Positions 7,959-15,352 of a DNA stretch of 64,000 nt are shown here, one piece after another. Source of the stretch: Vulcanococcus limneticus LL. GTDB lineage: Bacteria > Cyanobacteriota > Cyanobacteriia > PCC-6307 > Cyanobiaceae. Position 1 is the stretch's first letter; the number at the start of each line of letters is the position of its first letter. Location of the stretch: the NCBI RefSeq assembly GCF_002252705.1, contig NZ_NQLA01000002.1, forward strand, positions 1-64,000, given 5' to 3'. The notes under the pieces were generated by a model. That model did no database searches. It was not told where the DNA came from and saw only the letters and a list, made by a program, of their open reading frames with translations. The translations under genes and the position numbers were made by a program.

Positions 7959-8489
7959 TCAGGCGGGGGTGACGGCGGTGGTGACGGCGGGAGCGGCGGC
8001 GCTGGCCAGGGCGTAGGCGTTGGCATCGGGACCGGCCCGGTGTCGGTCGAACCAGGTCTGGATGGCGAGCAGCCAGTCGAGACGGGCCGAGCGGTCCAGG
8101 CCGGCCTGGCGATAGCCCTCGAAGGCCGTGCGGGCGGCATCGCGGTGGCCGGCGCGGTGGCCAGGGCAGAGACAGCCCGAGGCCTCGAGCCAGCGCTCCT
8201 CGAGGCGCAGGTGCAGGCGCAGCTGCCAGAGCAGGCGGCGGCAGCTGAGGTCCTGGGCCAGCTGGACTGCCGGGCTCCCTTCGGGGCCTGTGGACTCCAG
8301 GGGCTGGCGGTAAAGATCCACCAGCTCGGCCAGCAGGGCCTCAAGCCGGTCGTGCTGGCGCTCCAGCAGCTGCACCCGCTCGGCCCACTGCCGCGGCCAG
8401 CGGAAGGCGGAGGACCGATCGGGCGGCTGGGCGGGAAGCGGGGCTGGCAATGGAGGCGACGGCGGCGCCAGGACGGAAACCACGGGCAT
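7959..8489 (-). CDS. Hemerythrin-like diiron O2-binding protein
   Basis: A 176-residue protein with a Pro-rich leader (1-30), then a predicted four-helix domain. The residues fit the bacteriohemerythrin ligand pattern: H46 (ERQHDRLEALL), H93 and E97 (LHLRLEERWL, HxxxE), H111 and H115 (HRAGH, HxxxH), and H150 and D155 (HRAGPD, HxxxxD). All seven expected ligands are present in the right order and approximate spacing. It is the first gene of the acsF-desaturase-ADO run, 8 bases before acsF, which suggests O2 storage, delivery or sensing for those diiron oxygenases. The open frame extends to 8648, but that part crosses the promoter region, so ATG 8489 is preferred. Family assignment is by motif only. 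Confidence 0.72.
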   Translation of the reverse strand: MPVVSVLAPPSPPLPAPLPAQPPDRSSAFRWPRQWAERVQLLERQHDRLEALLAELVDLYRQPLESTGPEGSPAVQLAQDLSCRRLLWQLRLHLRLEERWLEASGCLCPGHRAGHRDAARTAFEGYRQAGLDRSARLDWLLAIQTWFDRHRAGPDANAYALASAAAPAVTTAVTPA

Positions 8490-8532
8490 CGCGGAGGACG
8501 GGGACGGACTCACCCAAAAGCCTACCAGTGAA

Positions 8533-8548
8533 ATAACGCCATCGTGAT
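8533..8548. promoter_or_regulatory. Candidate operator, copy 2 (upstream of hemerythrin-acsF operon)
   Basis: ATAACGCCATCGTGAT matches copy 1 at 4583-4598 in 13 of 16 positions. The idealised form of both is the palindrome ATAACG-N4-CGTTAT. It lies 44 bases upstream of the hemerythrin-like start, in the intergenic region shared with the divergent ArsR-type gene. This is a plausible shared control site for both arms of the tetrapyrrole cluster. Confidence 0.4.
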
Positions 8549-8675
8549 ACTGGGGCAGCGGCAACCGTTGTATCGGCACCCCATGCTGCCGCGATAGAGG
8601 TGCTACCATGGTGAGGGTCCCCGGCTTGCGCGAGCCGCTTCCGCCCACTCAGTTACATCCGCCGCCCCACCTCCC

Positions 8676-8981
8676 ATGGAAGCCCTGGCCGAGTACTTCA
8701 AGGTGTTCTCCGAGCCCAACCGCCTGGCGGTGCTGGAGGCCCTGCGCGGCGGCCCGCTCAACGTGACGGCCGTGGTGGAGAAGACGGGACTCAGCCAGGC
8801 CCTGGTGTCCAAGCACCTCAAGCTGCTCACCATCGCCGGCGTGGTGCAGCGCCGGCCCGAGGGCTCGCTCGTCTTCTACGAAGTGATCGACAAATCGGTG
8901 TTCAAGCTGATTGCCCAGGCCGAGAAGCTGCTGCTGGCCGCCCGGCGCCAGCAACTCGACGCCCTGGCCGCCATCCTGTGA
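8676..8981 (+). CDS. ArsR-family transcriptional regulator
   Basis: A 101-residue winged-helix repressor. EYFKVFSEPNRLAVLEAL is the usual ArsR N-terminal helix pair and TGLSQALVSKHLKLLTIAGV the recognition helix region, followed by the wing (RRPEGSLVFYEV). The protein has no cysteine, so it cannot use the classical thiolate metal site or a thiol switch. The sensed signal is unknown. It is divergent from the hemerythrin-acsF-desaturase-ADO operon and is the obvious candidate regulator of it, taking the genomic position that the Fe-S protein ChlR holds in other cyanobacteria (inference). Confidence 0.88.
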   Translation: MEALAEYFKVFSEPNRLAVLEALRGGPLNVTAVVEKTGLSQALVSKHLKLLTIAGVVQRRPEGSLVFYEVIDKSVFKLIAQAEKLLLAARRQQLDALAAIL

Positions 8982-9026
8982 TGCCCCCCTCCGGCGCTCT
9001 CCCCAGCCGGACATGTCTGCTCCGGC

Positions 9027-9737
9027 ATGGCTCCATCTGAACCCGCTCCATCTGAACCCGCCCCATCGGACCCCGTCGGATCCGGGAGCGCCCCGCCGCC
9101 CCGGTCCCTGGATGAGCTGCGCGCCGCACTCCTGGCCGGCCGGCACTCCTTTGCGGGCCTGCGCCTGGGGGATCTTGACGGGGTGGACCTGGACCTTTCG
9201 GACTGCGACCTGAGGGGGAGCTGTTTCAAGGAGGCCCGCTTCGGCCGCGCCCGATTCCGCGCCGCCCGGCTGGAGGGGTGCCGCTTTCAGCAGGCCCTGC
9301 TCTGGGGTGCCGACCTCTCCTCGGCCCAGGCGAGCGACTCCTTCTGGCACGAGGCCGACCTCTCCGGCTCCCGCCTGCAGGAAGCCGATTTCTCTGGTGC
9401 CCTGCTGCACCGCGCCTGCCTGCGCGGCGTGGTGGCCGCCGGCAGCCGCTGGCGGAACACGCGGTTGGTGGAGGCCGATTTCCGCAGCGGCCTGGATCAG
9501 CTCACGGACCTGGGCCGCGCCGACTTCCAGGGCGCTGACCTCAGCTTTGCCCTGCTGCAGGGGGCCCAGCTGCACGGCGCCGACCTGCGGGGCGCCTGTC
9601 TCTACGGCACGGACCTGCGCAACGCCGACCTTCAGGAGGCCGATCTGCGCGGCTGTGACCTGCGGGACTGCAGCCTCGATGGCACCTGCCTGGAGGGGGC
9701 CCGACTGGACCGAGCAGAGCTCGGCGACGCCGGATAA
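9027..9737 (+). CDS. Pentapeptide-repeat protein
   Basis: A 236-residue protein. After a Pro/Ser/Ala-rich leader (1-26) and a short helical segment, residues about 45-232 consist of A(D/N)Lxx-type pentapeptide repeats (for example ADLSGSRLQEADFSG, and ADLRGACLYGTDLRNADLQE), expected to form a right-handed quadrilateral beta-helix. Such proteins are abundant in cyanobacteria and function is rarely predictable. No signal peptide or membrane segment is visible. It follows the ArsR gene by 45 bases on the same strand and may be co-transcribed with it. Confidence 0.85.
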   Translation: MAPSEPAPSEPAPSDPVGSGSAPPPRSLDELRAALLAGRHSFAGLRLGDLDGVDLDLSDCDLRGSCFKEARFGRARFRAARLEGCRFQQALLWGADLSSAQASDSFWHEADLSGSRLQEADFSGALLHRACLRGVVAAGSRWRNTRLVEADFRSGLDQLTDLGRADFQGADLSFALLQGAQLHGADLRGACLYGTDLRNADLQEADLRGCDLRDCSLDGTCLEGARLDRAELGDAG

Positions 9738-9769
9738 GCAGGAAGCAGAAGCTGGCCTGGGCTAGCCCC

Positions 9770-10108
9770 TCAGGCACTGGCCAGCTGCTGCAGCTGGCCC
9801 TCCAGTTGCTGGCGGAGCCGGTTCTGCACCAGGGCGCAGAGCTGATCCACCAGAGCGCTGTCGGCCGTCCAGATCGTGCGGACCCCATCGCGTTCGCAGC
9901 GCACCAGGCCGGCGCGTTGCAGCATGCCCAGCTGGCGGCTGATGTGCGACTGGGAGAAGCCCGTGGCCTCAATCAGGCCGGCCACATCCAGGGGACCCTG
10001 CTTGAGCTGACAGAGAAGCTGCAGGCGGGCCGTCTCGCTGAGCAGCCGGAAGAAGCGGCTGTATTCCTCCAGCAGCTGGGGGGTGGGCATCGGCCCAGGC
10101 AATCCCAT
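9770..10108 (-). CDS. ArsR-family regulator with conserved cysteine, SqrR/BigR-like
   Basis: A 112-residue winged-helix protein (an ATG at 10090 is an equally good start). The helix-turn-helix lies in ATGFSQSHISRQLGMLQRAG. C33 in ARLQLLCQLKQG occupies the position of the reactive cysteine in the persulfide-responsive repressors SqrR and BigR. Two further cysteines, C71 (wing) and C91 (C-terminal helix), could provide the partner thiol, although C91 does not align exactly with the second BigR cysteine. It is divergent from a persulfide dioxygenase-rhodanese fusion, exactly the type of target BigR controls. Role as a persulfide-sensing repressor is inference from cysteine position plus context. 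Confidence 0.85.
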   Translation of the reverse strand: MGLPGPMPTPQLLEEYSRFFRLLSETARLQLLCQLKQGPLDVAGLIEATGFSQSHISRQLGMLQRAGLVRCERDGVRTIWTADSALVDQLCALVQNRLRQQLEGQLQQLASA

Positions 10109-10233
10109 GGCAGTGAAGTATGACGATCAAGACATTATGCAGACATCGCGCAGCCCACCACCGAAGCCACGCCGGAACACGCCCCGCAAATCCAGCCAGC
10201 GGACGACCACCCAGGGCCTCGCACAGCCTCCTT

Positions 10234-10253
10234 TTATGCGGCTATCATCATAA
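10234..10253. promoter_or_regulatory. Inverted repeat in the regulator/persulfide dioxygenase intergenic region
   Basis: TTATG at 10234-10238 and CATAA at 10249-10253 form a perfect 5-bp inverted repeat with a 10-base spacer, in an AT-richer patch just upstream of the dioxygenase start at 10271. The length and position suit a dimeric ArsR operator. A second TTATG occurs at 10135-10139. The site is short and the match could be chance. Confidence 0.3.
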
Positions 10254-10270
10254 CAACGTGACATGGCTGC

Positions 10271-11392
10271 ATGGCCGCCGCTTCTGCCCCGGGTGTCTCC
10301 CTGGCCGCCGCCGCCGGGGGCGCCTCCCTCTTGCTGCGCCAGCTGTTCGATGCCGCCACCGGCACGTTCACCTATCTGCTGGCCGATGTGCCCAGCGGCG
10401 AGGGCGTGCTGATCGACCCGGTGTTCGAGCAGCACAGCCGCGATCTGGCCCTGATCCGCGAACTGGGGATCGACCTGGTGGCCTCGATCGACACCCACGC
10501 CCACGCCGACCACGTGACCGGCAGCTGGCTGATGCGCCAGGCCACCGGCTGCGCCATCGGCCTGGCCGCCACCGCCCACGCCGAGAACGTGACCCTGCCG
10601 CTGCACCACGGCGAACGGGTGCGCTTCGGCGGCCGCTCCCTGGAGGTGCACAGCACGCCAGGCCACACCGATGGCTGCCTGTCCTACGTACTCGACGACC
10701 GGGCGATGCCCTTCACCGGCGACACCCTGCTGGTGCGTGGCTGCGGCCGCTGTGACTTCCAGCAAGGCAACGCCCACACCCTGTGGCGCTCGATCACCGA
10801 GCAACTCTTCACCCTGCCGGATGCCTGCCTGATCTACCCGGGGCACGACTACACCGGCCGCAGCGTGACCTCGGTGGCGGAGGAGAAGGCCTTCAACGCC
10901 CGCCTGGGCGGGGCCGCCACAGAGCGCGACTTCGTCGGCCACATGGAGTCGATGAAGCTGCCCCACCCGGGCCGGATCGCCGAGGCCCTGCCGGGCAACC
11001 TGCGCTCCGGCAAGCCCCAGCAGGCCGCTGCGGCCCCCGAGTGGGCGCCGGTGTTGCCCAGCTATGCAGGTCTGCCGGAGCTCGCGCCGGCCTGGGTGGC
11101 CGACCATCGTGCCGCCCTCACCATCCTCGATGTGCGCTCCCGCGAGGAGACCGAGGGCCCCGACGGCCGCATCGGTGGCAGCCTGCTGATCCCCCTGCCC
11201 GAGCTGGAGGAGCGCCGCGGCGAGATCCCTGAGGACCGTCCGGTGGTGGTGGTGTGCCATTCCGGCAGCCGCTCTGCCCTGGCCACCCAGCAGCTGCTCA
11301 AGGCCGGCCGCCGCCAGGTGGCCAACCTGCGCGGCGGCCTGGCCCGCTGGAGCGATGAGGGCTACCCACTGGAGCGCCCCAGCGCGCCCTGA
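10271..11392 (+). CDS. Persulfide dioxygenase-rhodanese fusion (ETHE1/Blh-like)
   Basis: A two-domain sulfur enzyme of 373 residues. Residues about 20-250 are a metallo-beta-lactamase fold of the ETHE1 type: THAHADH (H76, H78, D80, H81), TPGHTDGC, the family-specific GDTLLVRGCGRCDFQQGN and YPGHDY. Residues about 270-370 are a rhodanese domain with the active-site loop CHSGSR (C329). ETHE1 enzymes oxidise glutathione persulfide to sulfite, and the rhodanese can then transfer sulfane sulfur. It is divergent from a cysteine-containing ArsR regulator and followed by glutathione reductase, which fits sulfide/persulfide detoxification. Confidence 0.92.
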   Translation: MAAASAPGVSLAAAAGGASLLLRQLFDAATGTFTYLLADVPSGEGVLIDPVFEQHSRDLALIRELGIDLVASIDTHAHADHVTGSWLMRQATGCAIGLAATAHAENVTLPLHHGERVRFGGRSLEVHSTPGHTDGCLSYVLDDRAMPFTGDTLLVRGCGRCDFQQGNAHTLWRSITEQLFTLPDACLIYPGHDYTGRSVTSVAEEKAFNARLGGAATERDFVGHMESMKLPHPGRIAEALPGNLRSGKPQQAAAAPEWAPVLPSYAGLPELAPAWVADHRAALTILDVRSREETEGPDGRIGGSLLIPLPELEERRGEIPEDRPVVVVCHSGSRSALATQQLLKAGRRQVANLRGGLARWSDEGYPLERPSAP

Positions 11393-11498
11393 GACTGGGG
11401 CCGACTGGCGGCGATGCCATGGACCGGGTGAAGCCCTGCGAGGAAGCGCCACCAAGCTTGTCCCGTCGGAGGATGGTTCCACCGCTCCCCACTGACCC

Positions 11499-12863
11499 AT
11501 GCAGGACCGCTTCGATCTGATCGTGCTCGGGGCCGGCTCCGGTGGCCTGGCCGCCGCCAAGCGCGCCGCCAGCTACGGCGCCAGGGTGGCGATCGTGGAG
11601 GGCGACCGGGTGGGCGGCACCTGCGTGATCCGCGGCTGCGTGCCCAAGAAACTCTTGGTGTATGGCTCGGCCTACCGCCACCTGCTCGCCGATGCCCCCA
11701 GCTACGGCTGGGATGTGGGCGACATACGCCTCGATGCCTCCCGCCTGCTCGCCAACGTGCGCGCCGAGGTGGATCGGCTCAACAGCCTGCATATCGGCTT
11801 CCTCGAGAAAGCCGGCGTGGAGCTGGTGCGAGGCTGGGGACGCTTCAGCGGGCCCAGCGGGGTGGTGGTCTCCGCCGCCGACGGCAGCGAGCGGCAGCTG
11901 GAGGCCGAGCGGATCCTGATCGCCGTGGGCGGCCGGCCCCAGCGGCCCGAGATCCCGGGCGCGGAGCTGGGCTGGGTGAGCGACGACCTGTTTGAGCTGG
12001 AGTCGCTGCCCGAGGCGGTGGTGGTGGTGGGGGCTGGCTTCATCGCCTGCGAATTCGCCTGCATCCTCAACGGCCTGGGCGTGCAGGTGACCCAACTCGT
12101 GCGCGGCGACCACCTGCTGCGCGGCTTCGACCGCGAGGCCAGCCGCGCGGTGCAGGAGAGCATGGAGGAGGCCGGCATCGCGATTCGCTTCGCCCACACC
12201 CCCGCCGCGATCACCGGCCAATGCGCCCCCGGGGAGTTCACCGTCACCACCCAGAGCGGCGAAACGATCGCCTGCGGCGGCGTGCTGCTGGCCACCGGGC
12301 GCCGCCCCATGCTGCAGGGACTGAACCTGGAGGCGGCCGGCGTGGCGGTGGAGGGAATCCGCATCCCGGTGGATGCCGATCAGCGCACCAACGTGCCGGG
12401 GATCTATGCGGTGGGCGATGTGACCGACCGGATCAACCTCACCCCGGTGGCCGTGGATGAAGGCCGCGCCTTTGCCGACACGGTGTACGGCAGCAGGCCC
12501 CGCCAGGTGGACCACAGCCTGGTGGCCAGCGCCGTGTTCTCCCAGCCCGAACTCGCCGGGGTGGGACTCACCGAGGAGCAGGCGATCGAGCGCTGCGGCG
12601 CCGAGGGTATCCGGGTGCATCGGGCCCGCTTCCGGCCCATGAGTCAGGCCCTGCCGGCCACGGGGCCCAGGGTGCTGCTCAAGCTGATCGTGGAGCGCTC
12701 CAGCGGCAAGGTGCTGGGGGCTCACATGGTGGGCGAGCACGCCGCCGAGATCATCCAGATGGCCGCCATCGCCATCGGCATGGGCGCCACCAAGGCCGAC
12801 TTCGACCGCACCATGGCCCTGCACCCTTCGGTGGCCGAGGAGTTCGTGACCATGCCGAACTGA
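11499..12863 (+). CDS. gor: Glutathione reductase
   Basis: NADPH-dependent flavoprotein disulfide reductase, 454 residues. FAD-binding GAGSGGLAAAKRAA lies near residues 11-24, the redox-active disulfide is C42/C47 in GGTCVIRGCVPKK, a second Rossmann segment is VVVGAGFIACEFACIL, and the C-terminal interface motif is ALHPSVAEEFVTM with the catalytic His-Glu. The GTCVIRGCVPKK form separates it from dihydrolipoamide dehydrogenase and mercuric reductase. About 105 bases separate it from the persulfide dioxygenase gene on the same strand; regeneration of GSH from GSSG fits that neighbour. Confidence 0.95.
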   Translation: MQDRFDLIVLGAGSGGLAAAKRAASYGARVAIVEGDRVGGTCVIRGCVPKKLLVYGSAYRHLLADAPSYGWDVGDIRLDASRLLANVRAEVDRLNSLHIGFLEKAGVELVRGWGRFSGPSGVVVSAADGSERQLEAERILIAVGGRPQRPEIPGAELGWVSDDLFELESLPEAVVVVGAGFIACEFACILNGLGVQVTQLVRGDHLLRGFDREASRAVQESMEEAGIAIRFAHTPAAITGQCAPGEFTVTTQSGETIACGGVLLATGRRPMLQGLNLEAAGVAVEGIRIPVDADQRTNVPGIYAVGDVTDRINLTPVAVDEGRAFADTVYGSRPRQVDHSLVASAVFSQPELAGVGLTEEQAIERCGAEGIRVHRARFRPMSQALPATGPRVLLKLIVERSSGKVLGAHMVGEHAAEIIQMAAIAIGMGATKADFDRTMALHPSVAEEFVTMPN

Positions 12864-12875
12864 GACCCCGACCCC

Positions 12876-13234
12876 ATGACATCAGAGCGAGCTCCCCGCA
12901 CCCTGCTGATCAGCGGCGACAGCCGGGGGATCGGGTGCTGGTGTCGAGGAGCGGCAAGCGGGTGAAGAGACACCAGAGCGCTTACCCCATCAGCAAGCAC
13001 GCCCTGAAGGGGCTATGCCAGACCATGCGCAACGAGGGCTGGGGGCAGGGCATCGGCGTCACTGCCATCGGCCCCAGCTGGGTGGCCACGGACATGGCCG
13101 CGGCAGTGACCGCCCTGCCCGGGGAGGCGAGGACCCAGGCCGACGACATCGCTGCCCTCACCAGCCAGCTGCTGCAGCTGCCGGACAGTGACGTGCCGCT
13201 TGAGCTGGCGGCGAGCTGCCAGCGGGAGAGCTGA
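12876..13234 (+). pseudogene. Short-chain dehydrogenase/reductase, internally deleted and frameshifted
   Basis: The ATG at 12876, 12 bases after gor, opens a frame reading RTLLISGDSRGIG, the start of an SDR Rossmann fold (GxxxGIG). It then runs into a stop at about 12965. In another frame (from about 12935) the C-terminal half of an SDR appears: SAYPISKHALKGL carries the YxxxK catalytic pair, followed by the typical VTAIGPSWVATDMA. Roughly 100-120 residues between cofactor and catalytic motifs are missing and the two parts are out of frame, so the gene is broken by a deletion. It lies at the left edge of the lower-GC island. Confidence 0.75.
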
Positions 13235-14180
13235 GGCAACAGGTTCGGCCTTGAGATATCGCGGGCGCGTCTTGTCCCTTTCGCGTGGGAGCACCTGGAC
13301 AAATCGATCTGATTGCGGGGCCTAGAGACGCAGGACTCCAGGCCTGATTCGCCTGGCATGAGCAGTGCAGTCAATACCCTTTGCAACCCCAGGGGGCTCC
13401 TGGCGAGTGTCCCGCGGGCAGGGGCTGGGAGTCAGTAGCAGAGTTACCGGTGGAGGCAACACGAAGGGGGCGTACCACAGAAAACGCTCTACCCACGGCT
13501 TGCAGCCGTAACAGAGAGCCAGACCGTGAGAACAAACCCGGTCAGGGTGTGGCAGCTCGTGCAGATCACTCGACACCTGGGCAGCCCAAGAGCAGGTTCT
13601 GAGCAGACCGCTCAGAATGCGGTGCAGCTCCATCCAGGTTGATGGGTCTGGGCAAGACGTTGTGCCATACAGGTCTTGTCCAGGTTGGGATTCTCCAAGG
13701 GAAGGCGATTCCAAGGCAATGACGACCAGTGCACCCGGGGAGCAGCACGATGATGCGGACATGGCTCCGTCAACACGCTTGAGACGCACTCCTCGGGGAG
13801 GCTCTCCAAGCAGCGGCCCACAATCTACCTAGGGGAAATCAGAATCCCTGGACAGCAGGGTCAACAGCAGGCATGCCCAGGACCCTGCAACCACAGAACA
13901 ATTTAGCGCATGGAACTCGCCCTGGATGATCGCAGCTGCTACCCACACTCACCGCCTCACCGGAGCGCCTGTTCAGCTTGAACAATGGCTTGCTACCAGC
14001 GGATGCTAAATTCTTTGAAGGATGCAGAACAAACTTGAGGTCATACGTTGGTCTGCAGACTGCTCGGCAACGTCATCCTTTGAAAGCTCAACAAGTACAC
14101 CAGAACCCGAGAAAGGTCCTGCCCTTTCTCCCACGAGTCCGCAGGCAGACCCGAGCGCTCCCTACCCAACGGAGCGGCGG
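13235..14180. other. Long gene-poor stretch upstream of the decarboxylase operon
   Basis: About 950 bases with no recognisable gene. Short open frames on both strands (for example 13381-13602 + and 13322-13789 -) show no family motif or consistent codon pattern. GC is lower than in the flanking housekeeping genes. No tRNA, terminal repeat or transposase fragment was recognised. It may be decayed mobile DNA plus the promoter region of the downstream operon. The decarboxylase frame stays open back to 14022, where an alternative ATG occurs. Confidence 0.6.
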
Positions 14181-15350
14181 ATGACCTACGACCCCTGGGG
14201 CCAGCATGAACGCCGCTTCCCCGGCAACGGGGCAGCGGCTCGACTGACGGCGCTAAAAGCTCACTTCGAAGATCGCTCAGCCCATTACATCGGATTTCCA
14301 AATAGTCGCTTGCTGTCTTTTGCGGCTTTGGCCGATTTCCTGAAATTTAACATCAACAATATCGGCGATCCATTCCATCCCAACAATGGGATCAACACCT
14401 GTGATTTTGAGCAGGAGGTGATTGCCTTCTGGTCGACAGCACTGCACCTCGATCCCGCTGCAGGCTGGGGCTACATCACCAACGGCAGCACCGAGGGAAT
14501 CATGTACGGGATTGCCCAGGGGCGCGATCGGTACGAGGACGCGATACTGATCTTTTCAGACCAATCCCATTACTGCCTGCACAAGATTGCCCATCTGCTG
14601 CGGCTGCCCCACCGGGTCATCCCCAGCCATCCAGACGGCACCCTCAACCTCGAGGCCCTGAACACGACGCTGGCGGAGCTGGGAGGCCGCCCCTGCATCC
14701 TCAACCTGACCGTGGGCACCACCTTCCATGGCGCAATCGAGGCGCCTCAGCAGGTGCTGGAGCTGCTGGAGCAGCGACACTGCCGAGACTTCCATCTGCA
14801 TGTGGATGCCGCCCTCTACGGTCCGATGCACTGCTGGATCGCCGGGGCGCCCCTGTTCGATTTCCGCCTGCCGATTCATACCCTCTCCTTTTCCGGTCAC
14901 AAGTTCCTGGGCGCGCCGATTCCCTGTGGGCTGGTGCTCAGTCACCGCGACCCCATCCAACCCTTCGCGGGCAGCGCCGAGTATGTGGGATCGCTGGACA
15001 CCACCCTGTCGGGCTCGCGTGATGGATTCTGCGCCCTCCTGCTCTGGCTGGTGATCCAGCAGCTGGGCCCCCAGGGGCTGGCCGAGATGGCGGCCGAATC
15101 CCTGCAGATGGCCGCGGAGCTGGTCAGCCGGCTCAAGGCGGCCGGCATCGCCGCGACCCGCCATCCCCAGGGCTGCATTGTGGTTTTCCCGAGACCGGAA
15201 CAGGCCATTGCCAGGCGCTGGCAACTGGCTACGTACGGTGACTTTGCCCATATTGTGACCGTGCCGGGCGTGACCCAGGAGATGATCGGAGCATTCATCG
15301 CAGAGCTGGTGGAGGCTGGAGCGCAAACCGCCACCGGCCTGGGGCCCTGA
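14181..15350 (+). CDS. hdc: Histidine-decarboxylase-like PLP enzyme (group II)
   Basis: A PLP-dependent amino acid decarboxylase of 389 residues closely resembling bacterial group II histidine decarboxylases. The cofactor lysine is K241 in SFSGHKFLGAPIPCG, the ring-stacking histidine H130 in FSDQSHYCLHKI, the pyridine-nitrogen aspartate D209 in HLHVDAAL, and TNGSTEG (100-106) binds phosphate. The C-terminal part contains TLSGSRDG and a VVFPRP segment typical of the family. The expected reaction is histidine to histamine and CO2; another amino acid substrate is possible. ATG 14181 has GGAG eight to eleven bases upstream; ATG 14022 would add 53 low-complexity residues. The stop is 2 bases from the next gene. 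First of four same-strand genes in a low-GC island. Confidence 0.85.
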   Translation: MTYDPWGQHERRFPGNGAAARLTALKAHFEDRSAHYIGFPNSRLLSFAALADFLKFNINNIGDPFHPNNGINTCDFEQEVIAFWSTALHLDPAAGWGYITNGSTEGIMYGIAQGRDRYEDAILIFSDQSHYCLHKIAHLLRLPHRVIPSHPDGTLNLEALNTTLAELGGRPCILNLTVGTTFHGAIEAPQQVLELLEQRHCRDFHLHVDAALYGPMHCWIAGAPLFDFRLPIHTLSFSGHKFLGAPIPCGLVLSHRDPIQPFAGSAEYVGSLDTTLSGSRDGFCALLLWLVIQQLGPQGLAEMAAESLQMAAELVSRLKAAGIAATRHPQGCIVVFPRPEQAIARRWQLATYGDFAHIVTVPGVTQEMIGAFIAELVEAGAQTATGLGP

Positions 15351-15352
15351 GC

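Noticed and set aside
13322-13789. Minus-strand open frame of 155 codons in the gene-poor stretch
   Set aside because: Pro/Cys/Leu-rich sequence with no motif, no ribosome binding site and a composition unlike known proteins.
14022-14180. Longer N-terminus for the decarboxylase from ATG 14022
   Set aside because: The extra 53 residues are Ser/Pro-rich with no counterpart in the family, and ATG 14181 has a better spaced GGAG.
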